Source of the DNA: Brienomyrus brachyistius
Lineage: Eukaryota; Chordata; Actinopteri; Osteoglossiformes; Mormyridae
Assembly: GCF_023856365.1 (NCBI RefSeq)
Contig: NW_026042827.1
Span: 26,912 to 90,911, forward strand
Length of the DNA: 64,000 nt
Direction: 5' to 3'
In this document: piece after piece, positions 10,865-22,314 of the stretch
Position numbering within the stretch: position 1 is the stretch's first letter
Layout: the number at the start of each line of letters is the position of its first letter
The notes under the pieces: generated by a model
Databases searched by the model: none
Seen by the model: only the letters and a program-made list of their open reading frames with translations
What the model was told of the DNA's origin: nothing
Program-made: the position numbers and the translations under genes

Positions 10865-12360
10865 GTGGCTCCTGCCCAAGCATTGCTGCCCAAACAGCAG
10901 CTTCCTCCTTATGCCACCGAGGGAGGAGTAGCCAGTGGTTCCCCTGCCCCTTCCCCTCTCCCCCCTGCAGACGAGGATCATAACCATTCAGCACCCGACT
11001 CTACCTCCTTCTCGGTGAAGAAGTGCCGTGGCGAAACGCTCAGGCAGCAGGACGAGGTAGCAGAAATTCTTGCCCCTATGTTGGTATGTCCAAATCCTCA
11101 AGGGGGAGATAAGGTTTGCTCATCTGACACTGTAGATGAAGGAGTTGAACATAAGAACATAAGAACTATACAAACGAGACGAGGCCATTCGGCCCATCAA
11201 GCTCGCTTGGGGAGAACTAAACTAATAGCTCAGAGTCGTTAAAATCTTATCTAGCTCTGATTTAAAGGAACCCAAGGATTCAGCTTGCACTACATTATCA
11301 GGAAGACTATTCCATACTCTACACGCTGCGTAAAGAAGTGCTTCCTTAAATCCAGCTTGAAATGTTCTCCCGCTAATTTCCACCTATGGCCACGAGTTCG
11401 TGTATTTAAACTAATGCTGAAGTAACTATTTGGTTGAACAGCATCCAAACCTGTTAGAATCTTATATACCTGGATCATGTCCCCCCTCAATCTCCTTTGC
11501 TTGAGACTGAACAGATTTAGCTCAAGTAACCGTTCCTCGTATGACATTCCTCTAAGACCAGGAATCATTTTTGTGGCCCTACGCTGCACCTTTTCTAAGG
11601 CCACAATGTCCTTTTTAAGATATGGTGACCAAACCTGCACACAATATTCTAGGTGAGGTCTCACCAAGGAATTGTATAATCTTAGCATTACCTCCCTTGA
11701 CTTAAACTCCACACACCTGGAGATATACCCCAACATCCTATTGGCCTTTTTTATTGCTTCCCCACACTGGCGAGAATGGGACATGGAAGCATCAACATAC
11801 ACACCAAGGTCTTTCTCATGATCAGCTACCTTTATTTCAGTGACACCCATGAAATACCTGTACTTTATATTTCTGCTCCCTAGATGGAGTACCTTATATT
11901 TATCGACGTTAAATTTCATCTGCCAGGTATCGGCCCAGTCACTAATTAAATCAAGATCCCGCTGTAGCTGCTGAGCCACTAATTCAGTATCTGCTACACC
12001 ACCCACCTTGGTGTCATCTGCAAATTTCACCAGTTTACTGTATATATTGGTATCCATATCATTTATGTAAATTAGGAACAATAGTGGTCCTAAAATCGAA
12101 CCCTGCGGTACCCCACTATGAACGCAAGCCCACTGTGAGTTGAAGGACATTGCCAGTGACCTGCTGGACCCCAGGCAGAACAGGCCTCACCATGCGACAG
12201 CCCTTCAGAGACTGGTCCTCCTGCGCATGGACTGGGGCATGATGCATCAGTTTAAACAGGAGCCTGGTAAATCCTGCGAGTGCTACACCAAGCGACTGAT
12301 GGCAGCATTCTCCAACTACAGTGGGATGGACTCCACAACGGACCGAGAGTGTATGTGATG
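10865..12360 (+). pseudogene. Gag-like retroelement fragment, split by a CR1 insertion
   Basis: The two outer parts (10865-11149 and 12145-12360) once joined. The left part ends in ...VDEGV and the right continues ...ASDLLDPRQNRPHHATALQRL, with a helical stretch containing CECYTKRLMAAFSNYSGM. The reverse complement of 51050-51570 contains the same order of words without the CR1 in between, which confirms the join and shows a repeat family. The composition (proline-rich N-part, then helices with Gln, Arg and Cys) resembles a retroelement capsid, but I see no zinc knuckle or pol in this copy, so the gag assignment is an inference. Confidence 0.45.
11150..12136 (-). mobile_element. 5'-truncated CR1-like LINE with target duplication
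   Basis: The minus-strand coding part (about 11290-12134) encodes the C-terminal half of a reverse transcriptase. It shows SGVPQGSILGPLLF, then the catalytic FADD box (KFADDTK), then LGVYVD, and the thumb motif NSLVRPHLEYCVQVW with QRRATKMIPGL. The frame is uninterrupted through these motifs. The insertion is flanked by the 8-bp direct repeat GAGTTGAA (11142-11149 and 12137-12144). It is truncated at its 5' end in the middle of RT, as usual for target-primed reverse transcription. The 3' end is marked by repeats of 'cataagaa' on the plus strand. It lies inside a gag-like retroelement. Confidence 0.88.
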
Positions 12361-12758
12361 TAAAATACACTAAGATAGGTAAAAAACTCTTTTGTGGACT
12401 AAGTAAAACAAACATTTTATGTTCTAGTTTTCTTTAAAACTACTGAAACAAATAATTGGCTACACTGCAGTTCCGCTGTTTTGTTTGGCACCCCTGCATG
12501 TCGTGCATTGTGTGGAAAAAAACCTGAAGGCTGAGGAATGTTACGTAACACAGCTAGAATGTAAAAACTCTCTCTGGTGTAATTCACTGCATAAAACCAA
12601 TGGTGTTAAGTGTGATGTCTTCTTCATAACACTCCCTGATGTTTGTGTCCGTGACCATGAGATAGGGTGGGCTGCTTTTCTTCCTTCCTTTGACTAGTAT
12701 TCCTCCTAAATTGTTCATCTGTATTTGCTGCATTGGTACTTGATGTGCGTGTGCCTTG
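12361..12758. other. No gene recognised
   Basis: Short spacer between the gag-like fragment and the proline-rich LTR element fragment. I see no domain. Confidence 0.35.
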
Positions 12759-13317
12759 TGTCACGATCGCCATTTAACGGGAGCGGCGGACGGGCAGGAA
12801 ACAGGCAAGGCAGGCAGGATACGGGGATTTATTAGGAAACACGGGGTGCAGGAAACATCTCACGCAGACGGACTTCAATGACGGACACTGAACTCTAGTA
12901 AGACATGAACTCAAATAGACAGGACTGATTGAAAATAATCGGACACAGCTGGGTACGATCAGGGAAGCACACGTGGATAATCAGGGGGGCGTGGCACACA
13001 CGGTGGTCAGACTGTCCGGGACCTCCTCGGGGACTAGGGCAGGAAAGTCTGGAGCTGGGTCAGGGACAGGAGTGGGGCCAGGAACAAGAGCCCCAGGGGG
13101 GCACAGTCATTTGAGGCGGAGGGGAGCGCCTCGGGCGTGGGCTCTGGGGCCGCAGGGGGCAGCGGAGGCGGCTGCTCAGGAGCTACGGGCAAAGCAGGCG
13201 GCGGCTGCTCGGGCTCTGGGGCCGCAGGGGGGCAGCGGAGGCGGCTGCTCGGGCTGCGCAGGAGCTATGGGCGACGAAGGCAACTGCTCAGACGCTGTAG
13301 CAGGAACCCAGGACTTT
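12759..13317 (-). mobile_element. Decayed fragment of the proline-rich LTR retroelement family
   Basis: 12759-13020 aligns by eye with the LTRs at 39126-39402 and 60920-61206: it starts 'tgtcacgatcg', then has 'acatctcacgca', 'acacgtgg' and 'gggcgtggcacaca'. The start-site word is present but mutated ('aatgacggacac' in plus sense). Beyond it, 13045-13310 is GC-rich with repeated 'gcggaggcggctgctc' words, equivalent on the minus strand to the Pro/Ala/Gln repeat core of the intact copy. The second LTR is absent and the end is disturbed, so this is an old truncated copy. Confidence 0.7.
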
Positions 13318-15305
13318 ATGCTCAGCCCACTGCTGTTAACTCCGATGACTCACAACTGAGCAGCAATGCACATTTCGAATTCCATCATCAACATCAGGCA
13401 GATGACAAGACTGTTGTGGGTCTCATCAATAAAAACGGTGACTCAGCATACAAAGAGGAAGTGTGATGACTATCGGACTGCTGCAGAGCCAACAACCTGT
13501 CTCTGAATGTTGACCAAAGAGATGGTTGTTGACGTTAGAAGAACACAAAACACAGAGTGACCACTCTCTGCTGCACATCGATGGCTCATCTGTGGAGATC
13601 GTAGAGAGTACCAGATTCCTTGTTGTCCATCTGGCGAGAATCTCACCAGGTCCTTCAACATCAGCTCCATAGTAAGGAAAGCACAGCAGCACCTCTACTC
13701 TCCACGGAAGCTCAGAAAAGCCCATCTCCCATTCTCACACTCTATTGGGGAACTGTTTGAAAGCACCCTGAGCAGCTGCATCACGGTCTGCTTTGAGAAC
13801 TGGTGTCGCCTCAGATCACAAGTCCCTACAACAGATAGTGATGACAGGTGAGAAAATCATTGGGAGTATCGTGTTAGAGAAATATGTACTTTTTTTATCA
13901 TCATTTTGCTAGACGCTTAGAAACAACACCCTGCCCGCAGCTTGATCTTAATTGAGCAATAACACGTCTCAAGAACTGTCGCTTGAATATTTCCACCCCA
14001 TATATGGTGACAAACAATGTTCAATGTCAGTTGCATATCCTGTTTGTGTACCTCAATAAAAGACACTGCGAGGGGAGTTACTCTTTCGAAGTTGGCTGAG
14101 TTCGACTGAGAGGCTGACACCTCGAGGTCAGGACCGGGCTTCCCTTTGTAAGGAAAAGAGGTAAAAATGTCCCAAGGTTCTTGGTTGATCATTTGAATGC
14201 AGACAATGTTAGGAATTTATGATCATGGGGGAAAGCCAGGGAGAGAATTGGGGGTTCCAGTTGGCACCACTATGGTGATAAGGATAAGATAAGGTGATAA
14301 GAATTGAATTACAATGATCATAAAAGTCTCCACCCTGTCCTGTCCCGTCCCTGTTCTCAGGATCCTCAACACTCCAGGGGGTCACTCTTTATATGTAAAT
14401 TCACTCACAACACCTACACACAACACCTTGGTGGGGTGGAGGGGCCTTTTTGGGTATAAAGGGGGAGTTGAAGAACTGTCTTCAATATTGTATCCTGAGC
14501 TGCCTTTCAGTTACCCGGTGTGTCTCTACACTGTATTACATTGTATTCTTTTTTGCTGTTCAATAAACCATCATTTTGCTGAAAACTGCGGAGACTCTGC
14601 AAGTGGATTCCTACACCTTGCAGCAAGTAAAACGTCATCACAGCTGTCTGCGTTGTTCTGTGTTCAGAGACTGGTTTGTTTCCAGCGCATCTTCAGAAGA
14701 AGATAACCCTAACATATCTCTCCCCTCCATCACAGATATTCACACCACACACTGCATCCGCAAAGCCACCACCATTGTGGATGACCCCACCCACCCCTCA
14801 CATTATCGTTTCACCCTCCTGCCTTCTGGAAATAGGTCCCGGAGCATTCGGGCCTTCACAGCCAGACTCAAACAGCTTTATCCCCCATGCCGTCAGACTA
14901 CTGAACTCTCAGGGACTAATCTGATACCACACACACATACACTCATTAACACACTTTATTATTTAACTACTATTTTTTTATCTTATTGTCGCCATGTTTA
15001 CAGTTACTTTTATTTATTTTTATTGCTACCTCATTGACAACCAAACTGCGCCTTCCTCAGTACTGGGTTACTGTGCTGTTTGTGCTCGTTGGTGTCAGTT
15101 GTCCTCTCTTTTTGCACTGTCCTGCAATGTTTGCACAGTTTTTGCTCATTATGCACCATACAGTATGTTGCTAGGTTGGTATGTGTTAGTCTTCTGTTAA
15201 TTTAAAGTAGCACCTTGGTCCGAGGGAAACAGTTTCTTTTGTAACTGTACTATACTCAACTGTGTAAAGTTAAAAAATAACATTAAAGACCTACTTGATC
15301 TTATA
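13318..15305 (+). mobile_element. L2-like LINE, 3' part, split by a solo LTR
   Basis: The left part (13318-13866) and right part (14720-15302) carry the order of words found in fish L2-type elements: 'gatgactcacaactg', 'gactcagcatacaaagagga', 'ttcaacatcagctccatag', then 'caaagccaccaccattgtgg' and 'ttcaccctcctgccttctgg'. The 3' end includes 'tagcaccttggtccgaggga'. The reading frame is broken many times. The interruption at 13872-14714 is a separate element, described on its own. Confidence 0.7.
13867..14719 (+). mobile_element. Solo LTR (843 bp) of an unidentified retrovirus-like element
   Basis: 13872-14714 begins TGTTAGAG and ends CCTAACA, so the ends are imperfect inverses in the TG...CA form. 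It contains a TATA-like box ('gggtataaaggggg' near 14452) and, 110 bp later, a polyadenylation signal ('ttcaataaacc' near 14560), the expected U3-R order. The flanks TATCG and TATCT match at 4 of 5 positions, consistent with an aged 5-bp target duplication. It lies in the middle of an L2-like LINE whose halves resume on each side. Confidence 0.72.
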
Positions 15306-15846
15306 CTGAACAGGTGCTAAAGTGAAATTACTTGCTTCTGGAAAGAACTCCAGCTGAAATTCTGTACAACAATTATGGGAGACATATGGGAAGGACGCGG
15401 TGTCAGACCTGCCCAGTGGGACGAATGTGGGTTTTCCTAGTAACAGCAGCTTCAGTCCCAATCAGATAAGCCAGATGCATCTGAAATTAGAGGAACGGGA
15501 TCAGACTGGTTGCTCAGAGGACTAATGTGGTAGAACTAAAACAGAGACAAATTGGACGGTGTTTCAATTGTGGGAAAATGAGACAAAGCAGGCAGAGGAG
15601 ATGCGGGGTGGCAAAGAAGCATGAGATAAGGAATGCAGAGAATGTGGATGAGGTGTGAGACTCCTGTGAAAACTGTGTATTGAAAATTAGGGCCATAGTA
15701 TTGTCATCCATCCTGTCAGGGTATGGAAATACACTGAGGGTAAATGGCCTAATGCAGGAAGTGTCTTAATCCTATAACCATCCAGCTGATTCAGGCTGTG
15801 GGGGACAGTGTAGTACTGCACTCTTCTGGCTGGGACCTTGAATAAA
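15306..15846 (+). pseudogene. Possible gag zinc-knuckle remnant; otherwise nothing recognised
   Basis: Near 15550-15600 the plus strand encodes GRCFNCGKM, the first half of a retroviral CCHC knuckle (C-x2-C), followed by Arg/Gln-rich text and a stop. The rest of the stretch shows no domain. Low confidence. Confidence 0.3.
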
Positions 15847-16073
15847 TGAATGAATGTTACATTTATACAGCCCTTTTCTAAGATACACAAAGAGCTTTAC
15901 AGAAGCACTGGGGAGCCCACTTCAACCCAAACGTGAGGCAGCAGGAGAGGGGGCCCAGGCAGAGAGAACAGCCAACAAGACGGGTGCTTCCACAGACAGG
16001 ACGGGGGCCCCGGCAGACCAACGCTGACGACTCCTGGGACCAAGTCAACAGAGCAGCTGTCGTCATTGTGACT

Positions 16074-16375
16074 CACCCTCATACATCCATCCATTGTCTA
16101 AACCGCTTATGCTACTGGGTCGCGGGGGGTCCAGAGCCTATCCTGGAAGGATCTGTGCACGAGGCAGGGAACAACCCAGGACGGGGGGGCAGCTCATTGC
16201 AAGGCACATTCACACACCCATTCACACACACATGCACTCCTACGGCCAATTTAGCAAGAGAGAACATGCAAACTCCCCACACATGTGACCCAGGCGGAGA
16301 CTCGAACCTGAGTCCCAGTGGTGGGAGGTAACAGTGCTAATCACTGCACCACCAAGCAGCCCCACCCTCATACAT
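16074..16375 (-). mobile_element. SINE (tRNA-headed, ATGG-tailed), minus orientation, with 13-bp TSD
   Basis: The element is 16087-16362. On the minus strand it runs from a tRNA-like head with 'gtgcagtgattagcac' (A box) and a decayed B box to the ATGG tail. It is flanked by the 13-bp direct repeat CACCCTCATACAT at 16074-16086 and 16363-16375. The mid-part is shared with the copies at 46761, 49733 and 56423. Confidence 0.88.
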
Positions 16376-16849
16376 GATTTCTGATTCTTGATTTTAATCC
16401 CCTTTTCTGTTTTTGGCAACATATAAAGTGCTGTGAATGTCACTGTCAGATTGTCATATCATCCTCCAGTTGTCCCTTGTCACCCTGGATGCACATTGAG
16501 TGTTTGCTAAATATTTTTATTCTTGTAGTGTTCCTGATTTTTTTCCTGTGTTTTAATTTGCAATTCTCAAATTTCATGACTGGCATCCGTGGGGACGATT
16601 TAATTAAACCTGTTAACTCTGCACTTCAATTTCAAACTGTTGGTAACATGTGTACATATTTTTGTCTGATCTTTTCACCACCAGGTGGCGATATAGCAAC
16701 TCCAGAGTTATTGATGGCTAGAACAAAAAAAACACAGTAACACAGAGGTGTAGCTAAAAATTCTGGGCCCCTGACAGAATGTCACCTTGCGCCCTCTGTC
16801 GAATTTTACATTCTGTGAAAGAGATTTGTTGAGCCATCTTCCAATGTAA
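16376..16849. other. No gene recognised; small hAT-like scrap
   Basis: 16745-16800 has 'ggtgtagctaaaaattctgg' and 'gcccctgaca', resembling the end of a hAT-type MITE related to that at 7476, but no second end is found. Nothing else is recognisable. Confidence 0.35.
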
Positions 16850-17780
16850 TCCAATCCAGCTCTTTATTTGAAAAGCACTTTAAACAACCTTATGGACCAA
16901 AGTGCTGCACAAAGGAATAAATAAAAACATTCACACACTTAAAAAACGAAGTAAAAGAAATTTAATAAAAACCAAAACATTCAATGTGAGTAAAAGGCCA
17001 TTAATAAAAATTTAAAAAAATCTATTAATTAATAAAGAAAAGGCTAAGATTAAAATAAGATTTACTATTAAAATTAACATCTCACAATGTGTCAAAGGTG
17101 AAGGAGAAGAGATTAGAAGAGATTTAAAAACGGACAGAGGGGATTCCTCTCTAATGTGAAAAGGCAAGTCATTCCACATTTTAGGAGCTGCGACTGCAAA
17201 GGCTCGATCCCCTCTAAGCTCACGCTGAGTCTTAGGAACCGTCAGGAACAGCTGATCAGCTGACCTGAGAGAGCGGGTGGGGGTGTAAGGGTGAAGCAGC
17301 TCACAGAGGTCAGATGGAGCAAGACCACTGAGGGCTTTAAAAGCAAATAACAGAATTTTAAAATGAATCCTAAAATGTACGGGCAGCCAGTGGAGTGAGG
17401 CTAAAATGGGGGGAGACATGCTCATATTTCCATGTGCGGGCAGCATTTTGAACCTTCTGGAGGTGAACAATAGTGGAGCCTCTAACCCCAACATAGAGGG
17501 CGTTACAGTGGTCCAAACTAGTAGTGACAAAAGAGTGGATTACTGTCTCAAAGTGCTGCCTAGAAAGAATTGGCTTTATTTTGGCCAACTGCCTCAATTG
17601 TAAAAAGCTTGACTTGACAACTAACCTTATCTGAGTGTCAAACTTAAGGTTGGTGTCGACTTTAACCCCTAGGGTGTGTGATGACTGGTTTACAATATTG
17701 TTCCAAGGAACCTAAAATTACAGTGGAGGTCAGAGGAGTGGAGTTACCAAAAACCAACACTTCTGTCCATTACCTCCCCA
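16850..17780 (-). pseudogene. Non-LTR retrotransposon RT C-terminal region, frameshifted
   Basis: The minus-strand frame at 17012-17530 carries the thumb and tail motifs of a fish LINE reverse transcriptase: SLHWLPVHFRIHFKILLFAF, then FKALSGLAPSDLCELL, GDRAFAVAAPKMWNDLP and a final FKSLL. The preceding part (17370-17720) reads FDTQIRLVVKS-like text, QLAKIKPILS and TSLDHCNALYVG in another frame, so there is a frameshift near 17430. 16850-16930 ('ctctttatttgaaaagcact') is the 3' terminus. It is 5' truncated. Confidence 0.75.
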
Positions 17781-18999
17781 CTTCCTTGTTAGTTACAATA
17801 TTTGTTCTGCATTACTGTACTGCTTTGGAGCCTTTTGATATTAAGGTGAATAACACAGGTGAAAAATTAAGGTGAAAAAAGAGACAGATGCATTGACAGC
17901 AGTCGTGGCCACACTTTGGACTGGGAGTGTAAGAGCAAAGGAAACTGAATCCACTATGTTCTGTCCTGTAAATTTTTATTAAACACCACATGACACACAT
18001 ACGAGTCCTGTTTTAACTTTCAGGGCTGATGGTCTGCAGCCTGGCTTGTGTTCTACAGTGCAGCGCAGGTGCAGTCACTGTGCTGAGCCCGGCGTTATAT
18101 TAATGACGCAGCCTTTCACACTGACCAGTGAGAAATAACCTTGAAAATGACTGTGCTCTTTGTGGTTCTCCTTTTTTCTTACCACCAAGCAAGAGACTAA
18201 ACATATTTTCTACTTATCAGTTATCAGAAATCAGAAATGTCATGCAGTAATCAGAGGTTAGACAGCAAGAATGACTTTTGTATTTTTATCTTTTGTCAAT
18301 CTTTTATCCAGCGACTACTAATCTCATCGGGGTCTGGAGAGGGTGGGACCTGTCCCAGGAAGCACAGAGCACAGGCCTGCATGGGATGCCATTCCACACA
18401 AGCAAAAAACAATTAAGATGGTCAGATTTGCCTCACTGTGTGATTTTGACTGAAAGATGAACTAAGCACAGTCTTGTGTGTATAAAAATGCGTAGATTCA
18501 TTTAACTTTAACAATGAGATTCAGCAACATGACCTTATAGTGTTAATGATCGGTATCTTACTGGTATTAACTGAATTATGCAAAATTCTACATTATTCTA
18601 TATTATTGCACCCAAATTGTTCATACTGACTAATGTAATTACTGACATCCTGGACATACTGCTTTTTAGGTTTGAATTTAAAATGTTAGTAGACAAATTC
18701 ATGCTGTCAATAACATCTCACTTGCTCACCCACTTTTAGATAAAAATACCCTTTGTGGTTTTTCTAGTGAAGCAGTGGGCCTGAGCTGAGGACCTGATGG
18801 TTGTGTGGTTTTCGCTCACTGAGAAGAGAGACACAAACACCCTGCTCTCAGTCGGTCAGTCTTCCTGTAAAATGCAGAGGTGAGACTGCTAGTGGAAAAT
18901 TACTGACTGCAGCGTCAACAACACATATAAACAGCAGCACAAACAAAATGTTCCACAAATGCAGGACATCTGTATGCTTACAGCACACATCAGACACGC
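17781..18999. other. No gene recognised; one SINE-like scrap
   Basis: 18325-18400 ('ggtctggagagggtgggacc', 'tgcatgggatgccatt') resembles a worn SINE body. The sequence at 18794-18880 is weakly similar to 20250-20330 ('tgtgtggtttt', 'cagtcttcctg'). I looked for V or J segments and for recombination signals here and found none I would defend. Confidence 0.35.
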
Positions 19000-19510
19000 T
19001 GACCCCTCAGCACTGAGCTCCTCCAGGCTCTGTGCTCTCCCTCTTCTCTTCAATTTCTACACAAATCACTGCTGCTCCAGTGAAGATCCTGAATTTTGCA
19101 GGTGATACTACTGTGTTTGCCATCATAACTGAAGGTGATGAGTCTGCCTACAGACTGGAAGTCGTACAGCTGACCATCCAGTTCTGAACTCACATTATCC
19201 CAAATGTCCACATGCTTAGACTCCTCTCATCATCAGGGAGGAGCGTCCCTTGGCACTGTAGAGTAGATGGATGAGAGCAGGCTGATAACAAGGCTGTCAT
19301 CAATTTTATGTGACACCTCTCACCCCCCCAGCAGACTATGGAGGCCCGTAAGGGCAGCTCCTTCAGTAAGAGACTCAGACACCCGGCGTGTGACAGAACG
19401 GTACCGCAGGTCATTGGGCCCCCACAGCAGTCAGGGCTTTATAATCTGCACTCTGCTCATTGAACTTTTCCCCTGTTTCACTGTCTTCTGATACAGTTTC
19501 TATCTGCTGA
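19000..19510 (+). mobile_element. L2-like LINE fragment (RT region)
   Basis: The ordered words 'gaagatcctgaattttgcag', 'gtgatactactgtgtttgcc' and 'gatgagtctgcctacagac' match the FADDT-region reading (K-FAGDTTVF-like) and spacer of L2-type fish LINEs. They overlap in type with the copy at 13318-13866. No open frame survives. Confidence 0.65.
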
Positions 19511-20412
19511 TCTGCAATATTGTTCCTCCTTATTCCACTGATGTGCAGTGTTGCATTGAGCCAGTGCTTATGCCCTGTGTGGCAGCTTCCTTTGGGAGGC
19601 TAATATCTGGCACATGAGCAATAATGTTACATGCAATAGGATTGTGTATAAGTTAAGGATTGTGTATAAGTTAATTTTAATATTCCTATAATATTCCTCT
19701 GTATGTAATATATTCTTATTTTTTGTTTCTATTAGTACCCTATATTTATATATACATCCATTTATTTTACATTCATAATGATGTTGTTTGTTGTTTTGTG
19801 CCCCACTGCTCTTGTAACAAGCCTCAGTCTTGACTCTCCCTTTTAAGGTCTTGGCCTTAAATCACACTCGATATAGGTGGTGTCGTCCCCATCACCCTGA
19901 CCAGGATACGATGCTGTAAGATTAATGGATGGTGTTTATCTGTGTGATGAAAAAGAATGTGAATAAAACAAAAATGTACCATTATAAATGGGAGCCCTAG
20001 GATGTGTGGTGGTTAGAGATGTGGACTGATGAGAATTTTGCTTTTCTAAAGTTCTGTTGTGAAAACTGTACATTCCGTTCCATGTACAGTAGTGATATGT
20101 AGCAATCATGTGCTCCAGTCAAATGTCCAGCTGCTATGAATAATAATGGGTGGCTTGTTTGGATAAAATAACTTAGGCTGAATACTTGAAAGCGTGACCT
20201 GGGTGAGGTAGAGAGGAAACAGGGTCTTACAAGAAGCAGATATTGTTCTGTCTGTGTGGTTTTTACTCTTTGCAAAGTGAGTCAGCACAGTGCAGTCAGG
20301 GGTTCAGTCTTCCTGAGCTGCATCTAACCAGTGGAAACATCTGCAGCACTGCAGAGAAGCACTCAGCAGACAAACAAACCCAAACAGCTTACAGCTGTAT
20401 GTCACTTTTGGA
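19511..20412. other. No gene recognised
   Basis: AT-rich spacer. The minus-strand open frame at 19997-20275 has no domain and I do not call it. Confidence 0.35.
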
Positions 20413-20575
20413 CAGAGGTGGACAAAGTACACAACTTCACTACTTGAGTTAAGTATAGATACTCCTCGTCAAATAATACTCAAAGTTTTTCAGTTAATTT
20501 TTTACTTCAGTTAAAGTACTGGAGTATTTGCATCTAAAAATACTTAAGTATTCAAAAGTACATTATGTTTAAATG
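20413..20575 (+). mobile_element. hAT-type MITE fragment (one end only)
   Basis: Starts CAGAGGTGGACAAAGTACAC and continues with 'aagtatagatactcctcgtc' and 'acttcagttaaagtactgga'. This type of sequence is dispersed in fish genomes with CAGAGGTGG ends. I do not find the opposite terminal repeat, so it is a partial copy. Confidence 0.6.
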
Positions 20576-20804
20576 CAAGACATTTTTCAGAACCTAATGA
20601 CTCCTGAACACCCCACTGAATACACTGACTGGCTTGTACATCTTGTAGAATAAAAAGCTTGTGGAATATGATACAATGACTATAGAAACACAACTGACAT
20701 AACAAAAGTACAGCCATTGTCATTTTCATCTTATTTAACACCCCCCACCCCACTCACACAAAAGAGCATGGTAGTGTGGTAGTGTTCTTACAGAGCCGTA
20801 GCAG

Positions 20805-20925
20805 TGTGTGTGTGTGCATGTGTGCATGTGTGTTTGTGTGTGTGTGTGTCTATGTGTGTGTGTGTTTGTGTGTCTGTGTATGTTTGTGTGTGTGTCTATG
20901 TGTGTGTATGTTTGTGAGCCAAGTA
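20805..20925 (+). repeat. (TG)n-rich microsatellite
   Basis: About 120 bases of TG/TGTA/TGTC units. It makes artificial open frames of Val/Cys on the plus strand and Thr/His on the minus strand, which are not genes. Confidence 0.9.
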
Positions 20926-21125
20926 ACAAGACAGGGAGCAAGAAACAAAACTCCTCTTTCTTAATTATCCACATCGTTATTAACGACACAGGTATATATA
21001 CAGGTACATATACAGGTACATGTATATACTCAAAAATACATCCAGAACACACAATTAAATGAAAAACGTAATTTAAGAACACTTGAAATTTTCATTCAGT
21101 TTCTTTCATCTGTTTAATATAATCG

Positions 21126-21498
21126 ATCAGTCCCTGTGCGTTTGCCCCAAACCATTCAGCATGGTACACAAGGGAGACAAGTAAGCATGTGTGACATCAA
21201 AGAACTGATTGCAGCAACTCAGCCTTTCCACAACATTAAAGCCGCTTATTCCCCCCCATGCCATGAAGAAATAATCTCTGTGGCTCCCCTCTCCCCCTCC
21301 CTCAGCCCCCAGTCTGGCTTGAACATTTGCACTTCCAGTAAAAATGCGCCCCAAACACACTGACACCAAACTCAGCACCGGTGCTCCGTAAAATCCCGTG
21401 ATTCAGTCTCAGAAGCACTGGCTCCCCTGCCCTCCTCTGAACATTATTAAAGCTACACCCTGAACACTCTGTGTGACTGACATGAATGAGAAGCATCT
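21126..21498 (-). other. Likely 3' untranslated region or downstream flank of the NITR-like gene
   Basis: Directly follows the stop codon of exon 6 on the minus strand. An AATAAA hexamer overlaps the stop region (21498-21503 read in minus sense), which would give a very short 3' UTR. Whether the transcript continues further cannot be seen. No other feature is recognised. Confidence 0.35.
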
Positions 21499-21624
21499 TT
21501 ATTCATAATCTCTGTAGCGGAGGTCAGAATACAGAGTGTCATTATTCCCGTCTTTCTTCTGTCTCCTGGGTTTTGGCTTCTTAAGGTTCAGGGCAGCGTA
21601 ATTCAGTGTGTCCTCGTCATGGCA
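21499..21624 (-). CDS. NITR-like exon 6: tail with ITIM-like motifs
   Basis: Begins after TCTCCACAG and ends with TAA at 21499-21501. It contains LNYAAL, a canonical ITIM (L-x-Y-x-x-L), and TLYSDL, an ITIM/ITSM-like second tyrosine site, separated by a basic stretch (KKPKPRRQKK). Two spaced tyrosine motifs fit inhibitory signalling through SHP phosphatases (family knowledge). Confidence 0.82.
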   Translation of the reverse strand, partial: CHDEDTLNYAALNLKKPKPRRQKKDGNNDTLYSDLRYRDYE

Positions 21625-21780
21625 CTGTGGAGACAAAGATGGCAGAATTGGATGGATCAAATCGGTTTGCTATTACCTATTTTCACAAATAGCACTTAAA
21701 ATGCTGATCCCAGGATGGAAATCAGTCTGAGGTTCATTTGTTTTACTGACGATTTGTAATTTGAAATATTTATTACATAC

Positions 21781-21827
21781 TTGCTTGCGTGACCATTCCA
21801 CTTTTGATATATCACTGTTCTTTTCAT
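21781..21827 (-). CDS. NITR-like exon 5: cytoplasmic linker (47 nt)
   Basis: A very small exon between a TTTTAAACAG acceptor and a GTATGT donor. It encodes DEKNSDISKVEWSRKQ. Support is purely structural: it is the one segment here that converts phase 1 (end of exon 4) to phase 0 (start of exon 6) with proper splice sites. Confidence 0.7.
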
Positions 21828-22314
21828 CTGTTTAAAATATATAACACATCAATATATTATTTAATTTCGCACGGTATCATACCGTGGTCAGATAACATTC
21901 CGAATTTTCAAGCAATCAACATCCTTTTTGTCTCAAAAATGAAAGTAAAAATGACTTCTGTCAATTTAAGTGTGCATGTTTGGATACGTGTCATTTGTTC
22001 TCATATATCATATATAATAAAATTGCTATAAAGGAGATCTTGGTAATAAAAGTTATTGATATGCAACTTATTGCAACATGTATATTTCAATAGATTTTGC
22101 AAAATATGAAAGATATAATACAAAAATGTAAATCTTACAGTACAAAAAGGTTTATATAAATAAGGTGAGATTTAATAATGGATTTTAAAACTGTATTACC
22201 TGCAAGAGTGGTTTTAATATGAAAATGTTATCTATCATAAAACAATTTTATATTTCTATAATTTGTTAAAATCTACATTTTGTCCTTCTGAGTGCATAAA
22301 GCCGGGCAGCGTAC

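Noticed and set aside
13137..13359. Gly-rich (collagen- or keratin-like) gene
   Set aside because: This is the antisense of the proline-rich element's repeat core in a truncated copy. No Gly-X-Y periodicity is present.
18030..20400. Possible V(D)J recombination signals (CACTGTG, CACAGTG words) near an Ig locus
   Set aside because: No nonamer stands at 12 or 23 bp, and no V or J frame adjoins. NITR genes do not rearrange. The heptamer-like words are expected by chance.
20735..21082. Thr/His-rich and Val/Cys-rich open frames
   Set aside because: They are translations of the TG microsatellite at 20805-20925.
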